The notes beneath the pieces were generated by a model. The model was not told where the DNA came from and did no database searches. It was given only the letters and a program-made list of their open reading frames with translations. From positions 1 to 43,108 of the forward strand of contig WAJV01000060.1 in NCBI GenBank assembly GCA_015523725.1: DNA of 43,108 bases. The letters are read 5' to 3'. Every line of letters begins with the position of its first letter. Within the stretch, counting starts at the first letter, position 1. This DNA comes from Candidatus Geothermarchaeota archaeon. GTDB taxonomy: Archaea > Thermoproteota > Nitrososphaeria > Geothermarchaeales > JDFR-13. A program made the position numbers and the translations under genes. Positions 40,938-43,108 of the stretch are shown piece after piece.

Positions 40938-41029
40938 TGTGAATCGCTTTGGGATAAAGTAAAATTATTATTGGATTTATGTGTGATAATTAATTTTAAT
41001 ATATTCATTTGTTTTGGAGTTGGTCGTAG

Positions 41030-41950
41030 ATGGATATTAGGAAGGCGCATACGTCGGAACATATATTTATGGGTGCTTTGACAAAGATTAGGGATGATAT
41101 TAGGGTTAGGAAGGTTGAGCATAAGATTAATGTTAATGAGGTGTATATTGAGGCACAATCTTTATCATGGGATGATATTATTAGGGCGAGTTTTATAACA
41201 AATATGGTTATACTTGACAATAGGAGGGTTTTGATTGAATATTATGATTCTATTGATGAAGCAATGGTTAAGTATCCGGGTCTCAGGGCATTTGAGGAAC
41301 GTATTACTCCTCCTGTCAGGGTGGTTGTTATCGAGGGATTTGACTATGCTGCTTGTAAGATGCCGCATTTGTCTAGGACTGGGGATGCATATTTATTTAT
41401 ACCGGTCTCCCTTAATAAGGCTAAGAAAAATAGGTATGTTCTGAGATTTTTGGTTGATACATCTGCCATAAGTTATGCGGTTGAGTCAGCCAGGCTAATA
41501 GATGAGGCGTCAAATAAACTCTCCACCGATTTTTATAGATTTTTAAATGCATTAGATAATTTATTGGAGAAGAATTTATCTCTTAGTAGGAGGGTTAGGG
41601 CTTTATCTCGGCATCTTTTTAATGAGGCTCCTGAATATGCCTTGGCTGGGTATAGAGTTAAGTTTCTGGTTGCGCCTGGCTTAGATATGAATGAAGTGGG
41701 TAGGCTTACTGGAGAATGGATTAAAAATAATTCTGGTTTTGTAATTGCTGTATCTCTATCTGACGGCACCAATAGTTTATTGTTGGCTGGGAGCCGGGAT
41801 ATTGATTTGGATTTAAGGGATTTGGCTAATGAATTATTTAGTTATTTCGGTGGGAAGGGTGGAGGCAGGAGGGATTGGGTTATGGGTGTTATAAATAGGG
41901 TTGACGGTATTCTGTCATTTATTCTGGATAAAGTTAATAAATATGGTTAA
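41030..41950 (+). CDS. AlaX-like alanyl-tRNA synthetase editing-domain protein with DHHA1-like C-terminus
   Basis: HTSEH metal-binding motif at N-terminus, CKMPH second pair, C-terminal GGKGGGRRDWVMG resembling DHHA1 glycine-rich loop. Confidence 0.75.
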   Translation: MDIRKAHTSEHIFMGALTKIRDDIRVRKVEHKINVNEVYIEAQSLSWDDIIRASFITNMVILDNRRVLIEYYDSIDEAMVKYPGLRAFEERITPPVRVVVIEGFDYAACKMPHLSRTGDAYLFIPVSLNKAKKNRYVLRFLVDTSAISYAVESARLIDEASNKLSTDFYRFLNALDNLLEKNLSLSRRVRALSRHLFNEAPEYALAGYRVKFLVAPGLDMNEVGRLTGEWIKNNSGFVIAVSLSDGTNSLLLAGSRDIDLDLRDLANELFSYFGGKGGGRRDWVMGVINRVDGILSFILDKVNKYG

Positions 41951-43108
41951 TTAATTCTATTAGCCATTTATTTACTTCTCTATTCGTGTCTTCCGGGTTA
42001 ATTACCTTTATTTTAGCTGGGTATTTTTCCACTCCAATGTTTATGTATTCACTTTTATACCAAGAATAGTATCTTTCATATTCGAAATCATCCTTTTTAA
42101 ATGATATGGTGTATGCATCCTCTGGTGATAATACCCCCATTCCACTATTTCTCCATTGTAATATTTTGGATGTAGACAGATTTAATGAGGATAATAATAT
42201 GTATGCAGGCCCGAATGATTCTTTAGTTACGATTGATAATGCCCTATTTCTAATATTATATATTTCTTTAATAGTCTCGACAAATTCCTGAATAATCCTT
42301 GATTTTTCTGCCTCTGGAGTATCTTGTAACCCACTATGATTGACTTGATATATTATAGGTATATTGGTTTTCCTGAGCAGCCTTATAAAGAACCTAAGTT
42401 TAATTAGATCTTTAATATCAACTCTATGCGTCTGTTCGATATTGGGTGAAGTAACTACTCCAATCGGTACTCTCCTTATTTTGCATAAATATGTTTTTAG
42501 GGATGTTCCCGATTCGGGATAGACTTCTATCGATTCTTCTACATTAATTATCCTGAGGAATTCATTATCTTCTTGATGGTCATTGGGCGCCTCAGTTGAA
42601 CCCTTTATTTTTTCGATTATTTTTGGCCTTTTCCCACTCCATATCTCCAATGCATCGATTAAATACTGTATTAGTTGAATTACTTTCTTGTAGTCCCTAT
42701 TTATATTGTTAACGATTAATGTGGGTAGGGAGTTTTGTGTGTGTACATTTATGCCTCCTAATTCGGCTGCCTCTATCTTCCTATCTAATAATTTACTCGA
42801 AATCTTTGGTCCATGGATGAAGAGCATGCTTTTATTGGCCAGAAATATTCTTATATCTGATAAGTAGGTGATTATTGAAGCCCCTCCTGCTGCCACCCCA
42901 TCTATAATTGATATGTTTAAAGCAATGTTGTTGTTCATCGTGTTGATTAATTGGGATATGCCTTCCAATGAATTTATACCGTCGTCTATTCTTGCTCCAG
43001 CGCTATTGATTATGAATATATTGAGTCCATCCTTATTGTTTAGTGTTTTTACTAGTAATTCAGCTTCTCTCCAACCGATGGTGCCTGCCTTATAGTCGCT
43101 GTCTCTTA
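41934..43108 (-). CDS. Divergent acyl-CoA carboxylase carboxyltransferase subunit (5' part outside window)
   Basis: Frame is open past the ORF-track TTG to the window edge: RDSDYKAGTIGWREAELLVKTLNNKDGLNIFIINSAGARIDDGINSLEGISQL...DGVAAGGASIITYLSDIRIFLANKSMLFIHGPKI, matching the carboxyltransferase SGGARIQEG and AGGA-YSPALTD regions. Confidence 0.82.
   Translation of the reverse strand, partial: RDSDYKAGTIGWREAELLVKTLNNKDGLNIFIINSAGARIDDGINSLEGISQLINTMNNNIALNISIIDGVAAGGASIITYLSDIRIFLANKSMLFIHGPKISSKLLDRKIEAAELGGINVHTQNSLPTLIVNNINRDYKKVIQLIQYLIDALEIWSGKRPKIIEKIKGSTEAPNDHQEDNEFLRIINVEESIEVYPESGTSLKTYLCKIRRVPIGVVTSPNIEQTHRVDIKDLIKLRFFIRLLRKTNIPIIYQVNHSGLQDTPEAEKSRIIQEFVETIKEIYNIRNRALSIVTKESFGPAYILLSSLNLSTSKILQWRNSGMGVLSPEDAYTISFKKDDFEYERYYSWYKSEYINIGVEKYPAKIKVINPEDTNREVNKWLIELINHIY

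Overview
This is a 43.1 kb window of AT-rich archaeal chromosome. The gene content looks Thermoproteota-like: crenarchaeal-type OB-fold SSB, gamma-alpha-fused 2-oxoacid:ferredoxin oxidoreductase, TmcA, a tungsten AOR-family enzyme and TATA-type promoters. It is densely coding and mostly metabolic. I saw no tRNA, rRNA, CRISPR array, transposon or integration scar. Main blocks, left to right: (1) 2-oxoacid:ferredoxin oxidoreductase beta/alpha; (2) pyrG-serS-dcd; (3) a seven-gene MoxR/DUF58/DUF4350/DUF4129 membrane island; (4) endonuclease V; (5) a MoaD-MoaC fusion, MoaB and an AOR-family oxidoreductase; (6) a saccharopine dehydrogenase-like gene and a GSA-aminomutase-like gene; (7) a ClC-CBS protein, inositol-1-phosphate synthase and a membrane pyrophosphatase; (8) a SpoIIM/DUF95 protein with an RHH-like repeat protein; (9) iorAB plus SSB; (10) TmcA-ASCH-MFS; (11) argF, MFS and RidA; (12) an operon of SucC-like, ferredoxin-like, SucD-like and CitE-like genes; (13) MFS, AlaX-like and a divergent carboxyltransferase. 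The best candidates for something under-described are the MoaD-MoaC fusion with an internal Gly-Gly, the SucC-ferredoxin-SucD-CitE operon, the TmcA/ASCH pair (possible ac4C writer plus hydrolase), and the RHH-repeat/SpoIIM pair together with the MoxR island. All family assignments come from reading motifs in the translations. No database search was run.
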